From Neptunicella plasticusilytica (GTDB lineage Bacteria; Pseudomonadota; Gammaproteobacteria; Enterobacterales; Alteromonadaceae), in assembly GCF_047922965.1 (NCBI RefSeq), contig NZ_CP150481.1:1550001-1614000 (forward strand): a stretch of 64,000 nt of DNA. The letters are read 5' to 3'. A program made the position numbers and the translations under genes. The notes beneath the pieces are model-generated. The model was given only the letters and a program-made list of their open reading frames with translations, ran no database searches and was not told where the DNA came from. Shown here in pieces: positions 25,641-33,956 of this stretch (position 1 is its first letter; each line of letters starts with the position of its first letter).

Positions 25641-26027
25641 ATGAAACAAATGAATAAAACCAATATTTCTACAGCAATAGGTGCCGTTGTCGTCAGTCTG
25701 TCTGCAGTCAGTTTTTCTGCTACGGCTAATCCATTTACTGCAGATACACTAGATTCAGGTTATATGCTTACTGCGGCAGAAGGAAATTGTGGTGCCGATA
25801 AAGCGGATAAAAAAGCCGAAGGTAAATGCGGCGAAGATAAAGCTGGCAAAGAAGGACAATGCGGTGCTGACAAGGCCAAAAAGGAAGGTAAGTGTGGCGA
25901 AGCAAAGTGCGGCGCTGACAAAATGAAAAAAGAAGGTAAATGTGGTGGTGATAAAGCCGCTAAAGAAGGCAAATGTGGTGAAGATAAAGCCAAAAAAGAA
26001 GGCAGCTGCGGCGAAGATAAAAAGTAG
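25641..26027 (+). CDS. hvfA: HvfA-type RiPP metallophore precursor, eight-cysteine repeat
   Basis: 128 residues with a Sec signal peptide (about 1-29, cleavage near ATA-NP). The rest is a low-complexity Lys/Glu/Gly/Asp chain with cysteines at 50, 63, 74, 85, 90, 101, 112 and 123. Seven lie in EGxCG motifs (EGNCG, EGKCG four times, EGQCG, EGSCG) and one in EAKCG. In the characterised Haemophilus HvfA family, EGKCG cysteines are converted by HvfB/HvfC to oxazolone-thioamide pairs that bind Cu(I). The maturase genes follow directly. Spacing is 11 residues, except one of 13 and one of 5. AGGAAA is the ribosome binding site. Confidence 0.9.
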   Translation: MKQMNKTNISTAIGAVVVSLSAVSFSATANPFTADTLDSGYMLTAAEGNCGADKADKKAEGKCGEDKAGKEGQCGADKAKKEGKCGEAKCGADKMKKEGKCGGDKAAKEGKCGEDKAKKEGSCGEDKK

Positions 26028-26051
26028 TTAATCTTTGCTTCAGCAGGTATA

Positions 26052-26076
26052 AAAGGGTCGGTTAGTCCGACCCTTT
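26052..26076 (+). terminator. Hairpin between precursor and maturase genes
   Basis: aaagggtcgg and ccgaccctt form a GC-rich stem followed by TTTATTATTT. The interrupted T-run suggests partial termination, which would give more precursor mRNA than maturase mRNA. Confidence 0.7.
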
Positions 26077-26138
26077 ATTATTTAAAACTGTTAACATCAA
26101 ATTAATTCTTTTATTTTCAAGCTGTCCAGGTAACTGTT

Positions 26139-26975
26139 ATGTACAAAAGTATTCAAGGAGTCGGATTAGGCCTGCGCAGGGATATGCTGAGCGAAATTCA
26201 GCAAGGTTGTAAGCTGGATGTGGATTTTTGGGAGGTCGCTCCGGAAAATTGGATAAAATTAGGCGGTAGCTATGCCCGGCAGCTTGCCGATATGACATCT
26301 TGCTATCCTTTCACAACTCATGGATTATCATTATCCATTGGTTCTCCCGAACCGCTAGATCTGCAATTTGTTAAGGCAGTGAAAGGGTTTCTTGATACTC
26401 ACAATATATCTTTGTACAGCGAACATTTAAGCTATTGTTCCGGACAGGGACATCTATATGACCTGATGCCGATTCCTTTTACTGAAGATGCGGTTGGTTA
26501 TATTGCGCAACGAGTTAAGCAAGTGCAGGATATTCTTGAACGACCATTAATATTGGAAAACGTGTCTTATTATGCCGCGCCAGGCCAAGAATTATCGGAA
26601 CTGGAATTTTTATTAGCGGTGCTGGAAGAAGCAGATTGCAAATTGTTGCTGGATATTAACAATATTTATGTCAATTCGGTCAATCATCAATATGATGCCG
26701 AAAGTTTTTTATCCGCTATACCGACTAAACGAATTGCATACGGTCATATAGCTGGCCACTATAACGAAGCCGACGATTTGATTGTTGATACTCATGGTGC
26801 CGATGTTATCGAACCGGTATGGAAATTATTGGACAGAGCCTATGGCTTGCATGGCATATTCCCGACCTTACTGGAAAGAGATTTCAATATTCCGCCTATG
26901 GAAGTATTAATGAAAGAAGTGGATCGTATCAGGCAAATTCAAAATCGCTATTCAACCCACAAGATAACCGCCTAA
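26139..26975 (+). CDS. hvfB: HvfB-type MNIO peptide maturase (DUF692)
   Basis: 278 residues, TIM-barrel DUF692 family of multinuclear non-heme iron-dependent oxidases. It begins GVGLGLRRDM. Likely metal ligands are visible in THGLSLSIGSPEP (His), YSEHLSYC (Glu/His), LENVSYYA (Glu), LLLDINNIYVNS (Asp/Asn), IAYGHIAGHYNE (His) and DTHG, with LERDFNIPP near the C-terminus. In HvfA/bufferin-type systems it oxidises precursor cysteines, working with a DUF2063 partner. The next gene starts right after its stop codon, so the pair is translationally linked. Confidence 0.93.
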   Translation: MYKSIQGVGLGLRRDMLSEIQQGCKLDVDFWEVAPENWIKLGGSYARQLADMTSCYPFTTHGLSLSIGSPEPLDLQFVKAVKGFLDTHNISLYSEHLSYCSGQGHLYDLMPIPFTEDAVGYIAQRVKQVQDILERPLILENVSYYAAPGQELSELEFLLAVLEEADCKLLLDINNIYVNSVNHQYDAESFLSAIPTKRIAYGHIAGHYNEADDLIVDTHGADVIEPVWKLLDRAYGLHGIFPTLLERDFNIPPMEVLMKEVDRIRQIQNRYSTHKITA

Positions 26976-27716
26976 ATGGAAGATTTTCAAACTGTCCAGC
27001 AGCAGTTTATTCGGTATATTAAAGATCCGGATAATCACCCCGCACCATCCGGCATAGAAGACCGTCGTCTGAAAATCTATCGCGAATTGTTCTTCAATAA
27101 TATCCTGGGTTTCCTCACTAATGGATTTCCGGTTTTAGCCTCGCTTTATGGCGAAATACGTTGGCAACAACTAGCCCGTCAGTTTTTTGCCCGGCATGTC
27201 TGCGTCTCTCCCTATTTTGTGGATATCAGTAAAGAGTTTATTGATTTCCTGCAAAATGAATATGAAATACAGGATCAAGATCCGGTATTTCTATTGGAAC
27301 TGGCGCATTACGAATGGGTCGAACTGGACATCAGTATCAGGCAGGCTGACCGAATTGTTAAATGGTGGGATGGCAAGTCGCTAGATGTACCACTTTGCTT
27401 TTCTGAATTAGCCTGGTTGTTGAGTTACCCCTATCCGGTGCACAAGATTACACCTGAATACCAGCCGCAGGAAAAGCAGCCGCCAACTTATCTGGTGGTG
27501 TACAGAAACAGCCAGGACAAAGTTGAGTTTATGCAGGTTAACGAACTTACCGCGCTTTTACTAACGATAATTCAACAAAACGAAGGAATGTATCTTGAGC
27601 AGCTAAAGACTCGTCTGATTGAGGATATTCCTTCAGTACCCGTTGAACAGTTGCATCAGGGAGCCGAACAGATAGTGACAAAAATGCTTCAGCAGCAAAT
27701 ATTAACCACCATTTAA
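26976..27716 (+). CDS. hvfC: HvfC-type RiPP maturation partner (DUF2063)
   Basis: 246 residues. The N-terminal domain (about 1-100, QQQFIRYIKDPDNHPAPSGI, then RLKIYRELFFNNILGFLTNG) is the DUF2063 / putative DNA-binding domain typical of HvfC/BufC. Despite the domain name, these proteins bind the precursor and deliver it to the MNIO oxidase. The C-terminal part (about 130-245) is less conserved. The ATG follows the hvfB stop codon with no spacer. No HvfD/DoxX-type membrane gene is seen next; only a 39-residue membrane peptide follows. Confidence 0.9.
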   Translation: MEDFQTVQQQFIRYIKDPDNHPAPSGIEDRRLKIYRELFFNNILGFLTNGFPVLASLYGEIRWQQLARQFFARHVCVSPYFVDISKEFIDFLQNEYEIQDQDPVFLLELAHYEWVELDISIRQADRIVKWWDGKSLDVPLCFSELAWLLSYPYPVHKITPEYQPQEKQPPTYLVVYRNSQDKVEFMQVNELTALLLTIIQQNEGMYLEQLKTRLIEDIPSVPVEQLHQGAEQIVTKMLQQQILTTI

Positions 27717-27817
27717 GCTTTAAAGGCCGGTAATTTATTTTCCTATTCTATATTTGCGCTGTTAATTTTACGGTCTTTCTATTACTATTTGCGCGTTAAC
27801 ATCAGTAGGAATAATTC

Positions 27818-27937
27818 ATGTCAGAGCAAGATTATAAAGATCCGTTTAACGCCAAATATGCCTTGTTAGCTTTGGTTACCTTATTGGCATTCCCACTTTT
27901 ACACGTTATCTGTGGTTGGACGGTTTTTTATCTTTAA
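27818..27937 (+). CDS. Small membrane peptide of 39 residues
   Basis: ATG to TAA encodes MSEQDYKDPFNAKYALLALV followed by a hydrophobic stretch ending VICGWTVFYL. One transmembrane helix spans about 15-38, and the polar N-terminus should be cytoplasmic. TAGGA lies 7 bases before the ATG, a good ribosome binding site. It sits between the Hvf cluster and apt, 22 bases before the latter. No family was recognised with certainty; clear RBS and composition favour a real gene. Confidence 0.6.
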   Translation: MSEQDYKDPFNAKYALLALVTLLAFPLLHVICGWTVFYL

Positions 27938-27959
27938 ATTCAACAAACGGAGTGCGTGA

Positions 27960-28496
27960 ATGTCCGTTGAACAAGTAAAGTCGTCTATCCGAACCATAGC
28001 TGATTATCCCAAACCGGGTATTCAGTTTCGTGATGTGACATCTCTAATGGCTGACTCGGCCGCTTTTAATCAAACCATCCAGTTGCTATCCAAACATTAT
28101 CAAACCCTGCCGTTTGATAAAATAGTAGGAACCGAGGCACGCGGTTTCATTTTTGGCGCTCCTTTAGCGATTGCGTTGGGGGTAGGATTTGTACCTGTGC
28201 GTAAGCCAAATAAACTGCCAGGTGCGGTGCATAGCCAGTCCTATGAGCTGGAATATGGTGAAGACTGTCTGGAGATCCATCAGGATGCGATCAAGCCCGG
28301 TGAACGGGTTCTTATGATTGACGACTTATTGGCAACTGGTGGCACCATATTAGCCACTGCCAGTTTGATCCAGAAAATGGGCGGGATTGTGGAACACGCA
28401 GGATTTGTTATTTCTTTACCTGATCTGGGTGGCGAAAGTGCCCTCAAGGCCAAGGGAATTACATCCTACTCCTTATGTCAGTTTGAAGGCGATTAG
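27960..28496 (+). CDS. apt: Adenine phosphoribosyltransferase
   Basis: 178 residues. Salvages adenine with PRPP to AMP in the cytoplasm. The PRPP-binding loop VLMIDDLLATGGT is clear (about 119-131). KIVGTEARGFIFGAPLA and GFVPVRKPNKLPGAV are typical of Apt. GGAG lies 7 bases before the ATG. dnaX starts 8 bases after the stop codon, giving the classic apt-dnaX-ybaB-recR-htpG-adk arrangement of gammaproteobacteria. Confidence 0.97.
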   Translation: MSVEQVKSSIRTIADYPKPGIQFRDVTSLMADSAAFNQTIQLLSKHYQTLPFDKIVGTEARGFIFGAPLAIALGVGFVPVRKPNKLPGAVHSQSYELEYGEDCLEIHQDAIKPGERVLMIDDLLATGGTILATASLIQKMGGIVEHAGFVISLPDLGGESALKAKGITSYSLCQFEGD

Positions 28497-28504
28497 GCTA
28501 GCGA

Positions 28505-30679
28505 ATGAACTATCAGGTATTGGCCAGGAAATGGCGGCCGCAAAATTTTGCCCAGTTAGTTGGCCAGGAACATGTCGTAACGGCTATATCCAATGCACTG
28601 GACAATAATCGCTTACATCATGCTTACCTGTTTACCGGCACCCGTGGTGTGGGTAAAACGACTATTGCGCGTATTTTTTCGAAAAGCCTGAATTGCGAGC
28701 AGGGAATGAGTTCGACGCCCTGTGGTCAATGCCCTACCTGCCAGGAAATCGATCAGGGGCGTTTTATTGATTTACTCGAAATTGATGCCGCATCCCGTAC
28801 CAAAGTAGAGGACACAAGGGAACTACTGGATAACGTGCAGTACAAGCCTACACGTGGCCAATATAAAGTTTACCTGATTGATGAAGTGCATATGCTGTCC
28901 AAACATAGTTTCAATGCACTATTGAAAACGCTGGAAGAGCCACCTCCGCACGTCAAATTTTTATTGGCCACTACCGATCCACAAAAATTGCCGGTTACCA
29001 TTTTATCCCGTTGCTTGCAGTTTAATCTTAAGGCGATGTCACGGGAACAGATCAGTGGACAACTTGGATATATTCTGGGTGAAGAAGGGCTGAAATTTGA
29101 ACCCGAAGCTCTGGCACAGTTAGCCCGTGCTGCTAACGGCAGTATGCGGGACGCGTTAAGTTTGACCGATCAGGCTATTGCGCAGGGCAACGGGCAAGTC
29201 AATCTGGCGGTGGTGACTGATATGCTTGGCTTAATGGATAAAAACCAGGTATTAAAACTACTTAAAGCCATTCTGGAAGGTCAGAACCAGCAGATGCTCC
29301 AGCAATTGGATGATTTAGCCAGCCAATCGGTTGACTATTCACAGCTATTAGCCGAACTGCTGAGTCTGTTGCATCAAGTTGCCTTAACTCAAATGGTGCC
29401 CGAAGTGTGTAAACTGGAAACCATTGCAGCCCGTGCTATTTATCATTTGGCCAGCTCAGTTCCGGCCGAGCAAATTCAGTTGTTGTACCAAATAGCGTTA
29501 CAAGGTCGCAAAGATTTACCTTATGCAATGGATGGGCGCAGCGGTATCGAAATGACATTGTTGCGTATGCTGGCGTTCAATCCCCAACGGCAATTGTCAT
29601 CGGCACAGTTTATTGCGCAAAATCAACCTGTAGCTCAGCCTCCCGCAGCTGCAGCGGCGGCAGAACAAAGTACAGATTTTTCCGGTCAGGAAGCTGAGTC
29701 AACCGCCATCGACCAACAACAGCTTAACCAGCAGCAAGAGCATATTTGGCAACAGGCAGAGCAGTTTCACTCCCGGCAAGAACCGACAGATAACCTGACG
29801 ATAGAAGCCGAAACTGTCGAAAGTGCACCTAACGAGACTGAACATGAGCCAGAACGGCCATCCTTAATTGAACAACCATCCTCGCCGTTATCACAAACCG
29901 AGAGCTTGTTGGCGTTGCGACGAGGTTTACGCCAAAATCAACAAGAGGCATCACAGCCAAAAAAGCCTGAAGCGGTAGAACCCGCCGTTGAATTAAATCA
30001 ACCGGAATTACCCCCTTTAGCTGAACCGGATTTCGTTGCGGATCATACTGATGCTCAATCTATAGAGCCAGAGCCAGAGCCAGAATCAGCCGAACCGCTG
30101 CAAACAACGCCGGTGCCGAATGAATCCGGCAACAGTGAAATCCCGCCTTGGGCATTATCGGTTAATCAGCTACCTGCAATAGCTGAGGATGAAACTCAAA
30201 CTCCCGAGTTGGATATGCAGGATTTGCTGAATCAGGTGGTGGATGTTCCGGTTAATATCGATATTCCAACTTTCCTGGATGATGGCCAAAAAGTCACTCA
30301 GGCTAAACAACTGGATAACTGGAGTGATATTATCGAGCAATCGGGAGTAGGCGGTTTGACCAAACAGTTGGCTCTGCAGTCATCGATGCACAAGCAGGAT
30401 AGTCTATGCCAGTTAACATTGCCTGAAGCGCTACAGCATCTAAACAACGATACGGCCCGGATTCAGTTACAATCTGCATTGTCTGAATTATGGCAGCAGC
30501 CTGTGGAGTTACAAGTAGACAAAGGCGAGCCGGAAAATACTCCTTTTGCCATTCAACAGAGTATCAATAAAATGCGTCAACAATACGCGCAGCAAGTGAT
30601 TAACAGCGATACAAATATCCAATTTTTTCAACAGCAGTTCGATGCTCAGCTTGTCGAAAACAGCATCGAACCCAGATAG
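28505..30679 (+). CDS. dnaX: DNA polymerase III tau subunit (and gamma by frameshift)
   Basis: 724 residues; clamp-loader ATPase of the replisome. AAA+ domains I-III occupy about 1-370: Walker A GTRGVGKTTIARI, zinc cluster CGQCPTC, Walker B LIDEVHML and sensor LLATTDPQKLPVTILSRC. A long Gln/Glu/Pro-rich linker (about 370-590) leads to the tau C-terminal domain. At 29959-29965 the in-frame heptamer A AAA AAG is followed by GCC TGA in the -1 frame. Frameshifting there would yield a gamma subunit of about 488 residues, as in E. coli. AGAGG lies 10 bases upstream of the heptamer. Confidence 0.97.
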   Translation: MNYQVLARKWRPQNFAQLVGQEHVVTAISNALDNNRLHHAYLFTGTRGVGKTTIARIFSKSLNCEQGMSSTPCGQCPTCQEIDQGRFIDLLEIDAASRTKVEDTRELLDNVQYKPTRGQYKVYLIDEVHMLSKHSFNALLKTLEEPPPHVKFLLATTDPQKLPVTILSRCLQFNLKAMSREQISGQLGYILGEEGLKFEPEALAQLARAANGSMRDALSLTDQAIAQGNGQVNLAVVTDMLGLMDKNQVLKLLKAILEGQNQQMLQQLDDLASQSVDYSQLLAELLSLLHQVALTQMVPEVCKLETIAARAIYHLASSVPAEQIQLLYQIALQGRKDLPYAMDGRSGIEMTLLRMLAFNPQRQLSSAQFIAQNQPVAQPPAAAAAAEQSTDFSGQEAESTAIDQQQLNQQQEHIWQQAEQFHSRQEPTDNLTIEAETVESAPNETEHEPERPSLIEQPSSPLSQTESLLALRRGLRQNQQEASQPKKPEAVEPAVELNQPELPPLAEPDFVADHTDAQSIEPEPEPESAEPLQTTPVPNESGNSEIPPWALSVNQLPAIAEDETQTPELDMQDLLNQVVDVPVNIDIPTFLDDGQKVTQAKQLDNWSDIIEQSGVGGLTKQLALQSSMHKQDSLCQLTLPEALQHLNNDTARIQLQSALSELWQQPVELQVDKGEPENTPFAIQQSINKMRQQYAQQVINSDTNIQFFQQQFDAQLVENSIEPR
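29944..29970 (+). promoter_or_regulatory. Programmed -1 frameshift site in dnaX
   Basis: AGAGG (29944-29948) acts as the internal Shine-Dalgarno, 10 bases before the slippery A AAA AAG (29959-29965), which is in the correct frame (CCA AAA AAG). After slippage the next codons are GCC and the stop TGA (29968-29970). A short stem, gcgg/ccgc, lies downstream. This matches all parts of the E. coli dnaX signal. Confidence 0.8.
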
Positions 30680-30696
30680 ATTAGAGAGAGAACATT

Positions 30697-31023
30697 ATGT
30701 TTAAAGGTGGCATGGGTAACATCATGAAGCAGGCGCAACAAATGCAAGAGCGCATGCAAAAAAGTCAGGAAGAGCTGGCCAATATTGAAGTGGTCGGTGA
30801 AGCGGGCGCGGGAATGGTTAAGGTGACTATGACCTGTAACCATAACGTGCGTCAGGTTGAAATTGATCCGTCACTGATGGATGACGAAAAAGATATGATT
30901 GAAGATTTGGTGGCAGCAGCGATTAACGATGCGGTGAGACGTGTACAAGAAACCACTAAAGAGAAAATGTCTGATGTAACCGGAGGAATGCAAATGCCGC
31001 CGGGTTTTAAAATGCCATTCTGA
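30697..31023 (+). CDS. ybaB: YbaB/EbfC nucleoid-associated protein
   Basis: 108 residues. Begins MFKGGMGNIMKQAQQMQERM and has GAGMVKVTMTCNHNVRQVEI, the YbaB/EbfC fold. The homodimer binds DNA and is part of the bacterial nucleoid. It lies between dnaX and recR as in most gammaproteobacteria. AGAGAGA is the ribosome binding site, 17 bases after dnaX. Confidence 0.95.
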   Translation: MFKGGMGNIMKQAQQMQERMQKSQEELANIEVVGEAGAGMVKVTMTCNHNVRQVEIDPSLMDDEKDMIEDLVAAAINDAVRRVQETTKEKMSDVTGGMQMPPGFKMPF

Positions 31024-31058
31024 TTAGCAATCAAGATATCAGCAATTTGTAGGTATTC

Positions 31059-31658
31059 ATGAAATTTAGTCCTCTTATCACTGAACTCATTACCAGTTTG
31101 AAATGTTTGCCCGGTGTCGGGCAAAAAAGCGCTCAGCGCATGGCATTTCATTTACTGGAGCGCAACCGTCCTGGCGCTTTGACACTAAGCCAAACTCTGC
31201 ACAACGCGATGGAGCATGTTCATCATTGTCAACAGTGTCGAACCTTTACCGAAAGCCGTTTGTGCGAAATATGTGCAGACCCGGTGCGCGGACAAAGTGA
31301 GTTATTGTGTATTGTTGAATCACCACAGGATATGTTGGCCATTGAATTAACGTCCGAGTTCAAAGGCCGTTATTTTGTCTTGATGGGGCATTTGTCACCC
31401 ATTGACGGCATTGGACCTTCGGACATCGGTTTAGATGAATTATCCGCTATTTTGCAGCAACAGGCGGTAGAAGAAGTCATTCTAGCCACCAATCCCACTG
31501 TCGAAGGCGAGGCTACCGCTCACTATATTGCCGATATTTGTCGCGATAATAACATACAGGCAAGTCGCATTGCCCATGGTGTGCCCTTTGGCGGCGAGCT
31601 TGAGTTTATCGATGGTAATACGCTAACTCACGCATTTACCGGACGTAAAAGCTTTTAA
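31059..31658 (+). CDS. recR: Recombination protein RecR
   Basis: 199 residues. Works with RecF and RecO to load RecA at gaps. It has an N-terminal helix-hairpin-helix (LKCLPGVGQKSAQRMAFHLL), a four-cysteine zinc finger (CQQCRTFTESRLCEIC, about 57-72) and a TOPRIM domain (LLCIVESPQDMLAIE, later EVILATNPTVEGEATAHYIA). The C-terminus THAFTGRKSF is typical. It is the last gene of the dnaX-ybaB-recR group before htpG. Confidence 0.97.
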   Translation: MKFSPLITELITSLKCLPGVGQKSAQRMAFHLLERNRPGALTLSQTLHNAMEHVHHCQQCRTFTESRLCEICADPVRGQSELLCIVESPQDMLAIELTSEFKGRYFVLMGHLSPIDGIGPSDIGLDELSAILQQQAVEEVILATNPTVEGEATAHYIADICRDNNIQASRIAHGVPFGGELEFIDGNTLTHAFTGRKSF

Positions 31659-31743
31659 GCGTCTTATTTGAGGACACTTTGGTGAGTTTGGCTGACCAGC
31701 TCACTATTTTCGCCGATTTATCAGTATTTTTAACCGCCCTACG

Positions 31744-31771
31744 CTTGAAAAAAAAGCGCCAGCCCTTATCT
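31744..31771 (+). promoter_or_regulatory. Candidate heat-shock (sigma-32) promoter of htpG
   Basis: CTTGAAA at 31744-31750 matches the sigma-32 -35 exactly. After 12 bases, CCCTTATCT at 31763-31771 is close to the -10 consensus CCCCATNT. It lies 47 bases before the htpG start codon. Confidence 0.6.
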
Positions 31772-31817
31772 CCTAGCATGTAATTAAATTAAGCAATGCA
31801 GCAGGAGAATAATTGCT

Positions 31818-33758
31818 ATGGCTGAAGTAGCCCATCAAGAAACCCATGGTTTTCAGACAGAAGTTAAACAACTTCTACAGCTGATGATCCATTCTCTTTA
31901 TTCGAATAAAGAAATCTTCCTTCGTGAACTGGTATCTAATGCCGCCGATGCCGCAGATAAGCTGCGTTTTCGTGCGCTTTCTAATGATGCTCTTTATGAA
32001 AATGATGGCGATCTGCGAGTTCGTATTTCTGTCAACAAAGATGCCGGAACAATCACCATTGCTGATAATGGTATTGGTATGACTCGTGATGAAGTGATAG
32101 AGCATTTAGGTACTATCGCCAAGTCCGGAACCAAAGAATTTTTCGGTCAATTATCCGGTGATCAGGCCAAAGATTCACAACTGATTGGTCAGTTCGGGGT
32201 CGGTTTCTATTCGTCCTTTATCGTCGCTGATAACGTGATTGTCAGAAGTCGTGCAGCGGGCGCAGATGCCAGTCAAGGCGTAGAGTGGACTTCTGCCGGA
32301 GAAGGCGAGTTTACTGTAGCCGATATTGAAAAAGCCGATCGTGGTACCGAAATCATTCTGCATTTGCGAGAAGAGGAACAAGAATTCCTGGATGACTGGC
32401 GCTTACGTTCTATTGTGGGCAAATACTCTGATCACATCAGCATTCCTGTGCAAATGTATAAAGAAGAGCAACCTGAGCGAGATGGCCCTAAAGGACCGGA
32501 TGGTGAAGAAGGTGAAAAAATCCCTGCTGTTCCTGCTCATTGGGAAGCGGTTAACAAAGCTACGGCATTGTGGAATCGTGATAAATCTGAAGTCAGTGAT
32601 GACGAATATAAAGAATTCTACAAGCATATTTCCCATGACTTTGGCGATCCGTTGCATTGGTCACACAACAAGGTTGAAGGGAAAACCGAATATACCAGCC
32701 TATTGTATATTCCGGCTAAAGCCCCTTACGATCTGTGGAATCGTGATCAGAAACACGGCTTGAAACTGTTTGTCCAGCGGGTATTTATTATGGACGATGC
32801 AGAACAGTTTATGCCTACGTACCTGCGTTTTGTTAAAGGTTTGCTGGACTCCAACGACCTACCCTTGAACGTTTCCCGTGAGATTTTGCAAGATAACAAG
32901 ATTACCCAGGCAATGCGTCAGGGCTGTACCAAGCGCGTGTTACAAATGCTGGAGCGCATGGCCAAGAACGATGCGGACAAATATCAGACCTTCTGGAACG
33001 AATTCGGTAACGTCATCAAAGAAGGTCCGGCAGAGGATTATGCCAATAAAGACAAGATCGCCGCGTTATTGCGCTTTGCCTCAACGCACAGCGATTCCGA
33101 CGAGCAAAATATATCTTTAGACGATTACATCAGCCGCATGAAAGAAGGTCAGAGCAAAATATACTTTGTCTCTGCCGATAGTCATAAGGCAGCCAAGAAC
33201 AGCCCGCACCTTGAAGTGTTCCGCAAGAAAGGCATCGAAGTATTGTTGTTGTCCGACCGTATCGATGAATGGTTAATGCAGCACTTAACCGAGTACGCTG
33301 AAAAGTCGTTGCAATCGATCAGTCGTGGTGACCTGGATCTGGGTGATCTGGATGATGAAGAAAGCAAACAGGCTCAGGAAAAAGCCGAGCAAGAAGTAAA
33401 AGGCGTATTGGAGCGTGCTAAAACAGTATTAGGTGATAAAGTCACCGATGTTAAGTTTACTCACCGTTTGACTGGCTCGCCGGCTTGCGTGGTCGTCGAC
33501 GAGCACGGTATGAGTACCCAAATGCTTAAATTGATGGAAGCGGCAGGACAGCCGGTACCGGAAGCCAAATATACGCTGGAGCTAAACCCCGAACATCAAC
33601 TGGTTAAACTGATGGCAGATGAACAGGATGAAGCCCGTTTTGCCCAGTGGAGTGAAGTGTTGTTCGAGCAAGCTTCACTCTCGGAGCAGGGCAGCTTGAA
33701 AGATCCTGCCGCCTTCGTACAGAAGTTGAATCAACTATTGCTAGATTTGGCAAAATAG
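31818..33758 (+). CDS. htpG: Molecular chaperone HtpG (Hsp90)
   Basis: 646 residues. An ATP-dependent cytoplasmic chaperone. The GHKL ATPase domain (about 1-230) has FLRELVSNAADAADKLRF, ADNGIGMTRDEVIEHLGTIA and GQFGVGFYSSFIVAD. The middle domain (about 240-510) has RVFIMDDAEQFMPTYLRFVK and the C-terminal dimerisation domain ends at about 646. It is slightly longer than in E. coli (624), with an acidic/Gly-rich insert (KGPDGEEGEKIPAVPAH). AGGAGAA is the ribosome binding site. A heat-shock promoter candidate lies upstream. Confidence 0.97.
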   Translation: MAEVAHQETHGFQTEVKQLLQLMIHSLYSNKEIFLRELVSNAADAADKLRFRALSNDALYENDGDLRVRISVNKDAGTITIADNGIGMTRDEVIEHLGTIAKSGTKEFFGQLSGDQAKDSQLIGQFGVGFYSSFIVADNVIVRSRAAGADASQGVEWTSAGEGEFTVADIEKADRGTEIILHLREEEQEFLDDWRLRSIVGKYSDHISIPVQMYKEEQPERDGPKGPDGEEGEKIPAVPAHWEAVNKATALWNRDKSEVSDDEYKEFYKHISHDFGDPLHWSHNKVEGKTEYTSLLYIPAKAPYDLWNRDQKHGLKLFVQRVFIMDDAEQFMPTYLRFVKGLLDSNDLPLNVSREILQDNKITQAMRQGCTKRVLQMLERMAKNDADKYQTFWNEFGNVIKEGPAEDYANKDKIAALLRFASTHSDSDEQNISLDDYISRMKEGQSKIYFVSADSHKAAKNSPHLEVFRKKGIEVLLLSDRIDEWLMQHLTEYAEKSLQSISRGDLDLGDLDDEESKQAQEKAEQEVKGVLERAKTVLGDKVTDVKFTHRLTGSPACVVVDEHGMSTQMLKLMEAAGQPVPEAKYTLELNPEHQLVKLMADEQDEARFAQWSEVLFEQASLSEQGSLKDPAAFVQKLNQLLLDLAK

Positions 33759-33774
33759 CAAAGTATGATGTTGT

Positions 33775-33806
33775 CCCCGAAGGTAATAAGCTTATTACTT
33801 TCGGGG
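33775..33806. terminator. Long hairpin after htpG
   Basis: A 32-base near-perfect palindrome, ccccgaaggtaataag with its partner cttattactttcgggg (one G-T pair). There is no T-run after it on either strand, so efficient termination is uncertain. Confidence 0.5.
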
Positions 33807-33956
33807 CGATACCTAAAAAACTATGACTTAATTGCAGTTAATCCAATAACAACGATTTTTGCGCCAATATGGTGCGTAATAATCTTGTAACCTGTTGATT
33901 GAGTGTGTAAAGTCCCGTGTTTAAAATAAACAGAGATACGCGAGAGGAACTACGGT

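Noticed and set aside
25760..25993. Repetitive minus-strand frame rich in SPHLPS
   Set aside because: It mirrors the EGKCG repeat of the HvfA precursor on the other strand and has no start signal.
25790..26020. CRISPR-like regular repeat
   Set aside because: The periodic 33-base units are codons of the Cys repeat in an intact reading frame, with no unique spacers or cas genes.
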